This document shows, in pieces, positions 5,302 to 5,928 of a stretch of 5,928 bases of DNA. Location: the NCBI GenBank assembly GCA_900554385.1, contig USHE01000111.1, forward strand, positions 1 to 5,928, in the 5' to 3' direction. Positions within the stretch are counted from its first letter, which is position 1. Each line of letters begins with the position of its first letter. This DNA is from an uncultured bacterium (GTDB lineage Bacteria > Cyanobacteriota > Vampirovibrionia > Gastranaerophilales > Gastranaerophilaceae). The position numbers and the translations under genes are program-made. Under the pieces are notes generated by a model, which was not told the DNA's origin, did no database searches, and saw only the letters and a program-made list of their open reading frames with translations.

Positions 5302-5327
5302 CTACCATAAACCCTTTTCTAAATCAA
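5299..5327 (-). promoter_or_regulatory. Candidate promoter for the tRNA-Leu transcript
   Basis: On the minus strand, TTGATT (5327-5322) is followed after 17 nt by TAGAGT (5304-5299), preceded by TGG, which resembles an extended -10. It lies between the surE terminator and the tRNA region, where a promoter is needed. The box matches are only 4/6 each, and part of it overlaps the decayed repeat. Confidence 0.25.
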
Positions 5328-5340
5328 GATTTTTATTCAT

Positions 5341-5372
5341 AAAAAAATCTCCGCATTGATATACGGAGATTT
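5341..5372 (-). terminator. Rho-independent terminator of surE
   Basis: Read on the minus strand, AAATCTCCG (5372-5364) pairs with CGGAGATTT (5353-5345) over 9 bp with a 10-nt loop. The T-run continues to 5341, giving seven Ts. It lies 24 nt after the surE stop codon and isolates surE from the tRNA region. Confidence 0.88.
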
Positions 5373-5396
5373 CTTTCTTTCTTAATTAATTAATGA

Positions 5397-5928
5397 CTAA
5401 TACCACGAACAAGCATCGCCTTTGCATAATTTACTGTCAAGACTTGTAATATAATCTTCTTTAGTCATTTCATACGTCACTGGCGTTATAGAAATTTTAT
5501 TATTTCGAACCGCTGCAATATCCGTATTGGCATCACTAGGTTCATTTGTTAACTCACCAGCCATCCAGTAATAAACCTTTCCTCTCGGATCTACTCGTTT
5601 TTCATAAGTATTCGTAAACATCTTGCTTCCGAGTTCTGTTATCGCAATACCTGCAATATCGTCCGCATCCAATGCCGGAACATTCACATTTAAAATAGAC
5701 TTCGCTGGAAACGGAAATCCATCAATTTTACGAAGCAACGCATTTACAAACTTACCGGTATACAAAAAATCATCGTAATCTGCCTGCATGCTTGCCAATG
5801 AAACCGCAATACTTGGAATTCCCATCATGGCACCTTCCATTGCACAGCTCACAGTTCCAGAATACTTATTATCAGTCCCGAGGTTGGGACTTTGTTTAAT
5901 TCCGGTAATTACAATATCTGGCTGTTCT
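5397..5928 (-). CDS. surE: SurE 5'/3'-nucleotidase, C-terminal part (5' end outside window)
   Basis: SurE is a cytoplasmic metal-dependent phosphatase that removes phosphate from nucleoside monophosphates. The frame is open to the window edge. The first 25 visible residues contain the family core (PDIVITGIKQSPNLGTDNKYSGT), so the GTG near 5852 is not the start. About 176 residues are visible, matching the C-terminal two thirds of a roughly 250-residue SurE. Landmarks are YSGTVSCAMEG, GIPSIAVSL, ILNVNVPAL, KRVDPRGKVYYW and the TDIAAVRNNKISITPVT strand. The N-terminal DDG metal motif lies outside the window. The expected SGIN is TGIK here: the Asn that normally binds the metal is Lys (5895-5897). 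The tail holds two cysteines (KLCKGDACSWY). The gene ends at its own terminator, separate from the tRNA. Confidence 0.93.
   Translation of the reverse strand, partial: EQPDIVITGIKQSPNLGTDNKYSGTVSCAMEGAMMGIPSIAVSLASMQADYDDFLYTGKFVNALLRKIDGFPFPAKSILNVNVPALDADDIAGIAITELGSKMFTNTYEKRVDPRGKVYYWMAGELTNEPSDANTDIAAVRNNKISITPVTYEMTKEDYITSLDSKLCKGDACSWY

Noticed and set aside
5397..5852. GTG at 5852 as the start of surE
   Set aside because: It lies inside the conserved YSGTVS motif; 25 further codons of SurE sequence precede it to the window edge.

Overview
The window comes from an AT-rich, flagellated bacterium with an outer membrane: it carries flagellar rod genes and an MlaA (VacJ) domain protein. 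The low GC, the clean AAAGGA/AGGAG ribosome sites and the gene content would fit a gut Melainabacteria/Gastranaerophilales-type organism. That placement is a guess from style only; other AT-rich diderms such as Campylobacterota, Deferribacterota or Elusimicrobiota are not excluded.

Region 1 (1-2108, plus strand) is a tight operon of four flagellar rod genes with gaps of 16-23 nt, each with its own Shine-Dalgarno. It holds a 5'-truncated FlgF/FlgG-family gene, a second and complete FlgF/FlgG-family gene, flgB and flgC. Together they encode most of the axial rod that joins the MS ring to the hook. fliE, which often follows flgC, is absent here.

Region 2 (2109-4340) starts with a 108-nt intergenic stretch. 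It holds a candidate promoter and a nested hairpin whose outer arm can pair with the ribosome site of the next gene. That gene encodes a 707-residue exported protein that fuses an MlaA phospholipid-transport domain to a C-terminal alpha/beta hydrolase with a visible Ser-Asp-His triad. This fusion is the most interesting item in the window.

Region 3 (4341-5010) has a small MmcQ/YjbR-family gene that appears to be transcribed leaderless. It is followed by about 250 nt without a gene and then a strong bidirectional terminator.

Region 4 (5011-5340, read on the minus strand) contains one intact tRNA-Leu(GAG) with encoded CCA, directly abutting the terminator. Around it are apparent relics of the same tRNA: an 84-nt degenerate copy whose anticodon loop reads AAG, a more decayed copy further upstream, and a 17-nt copy of the tRNA 3' end on the far side. 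The pattern suggests tandem duplication followed by decay, with mostly transition differences.

Region 5 (5341-5928, minus strand) is the C-terminal part of surE with its own terminator. The gene runs off the window. A residue normally used as a metal ligand (Asn) is Lys here.
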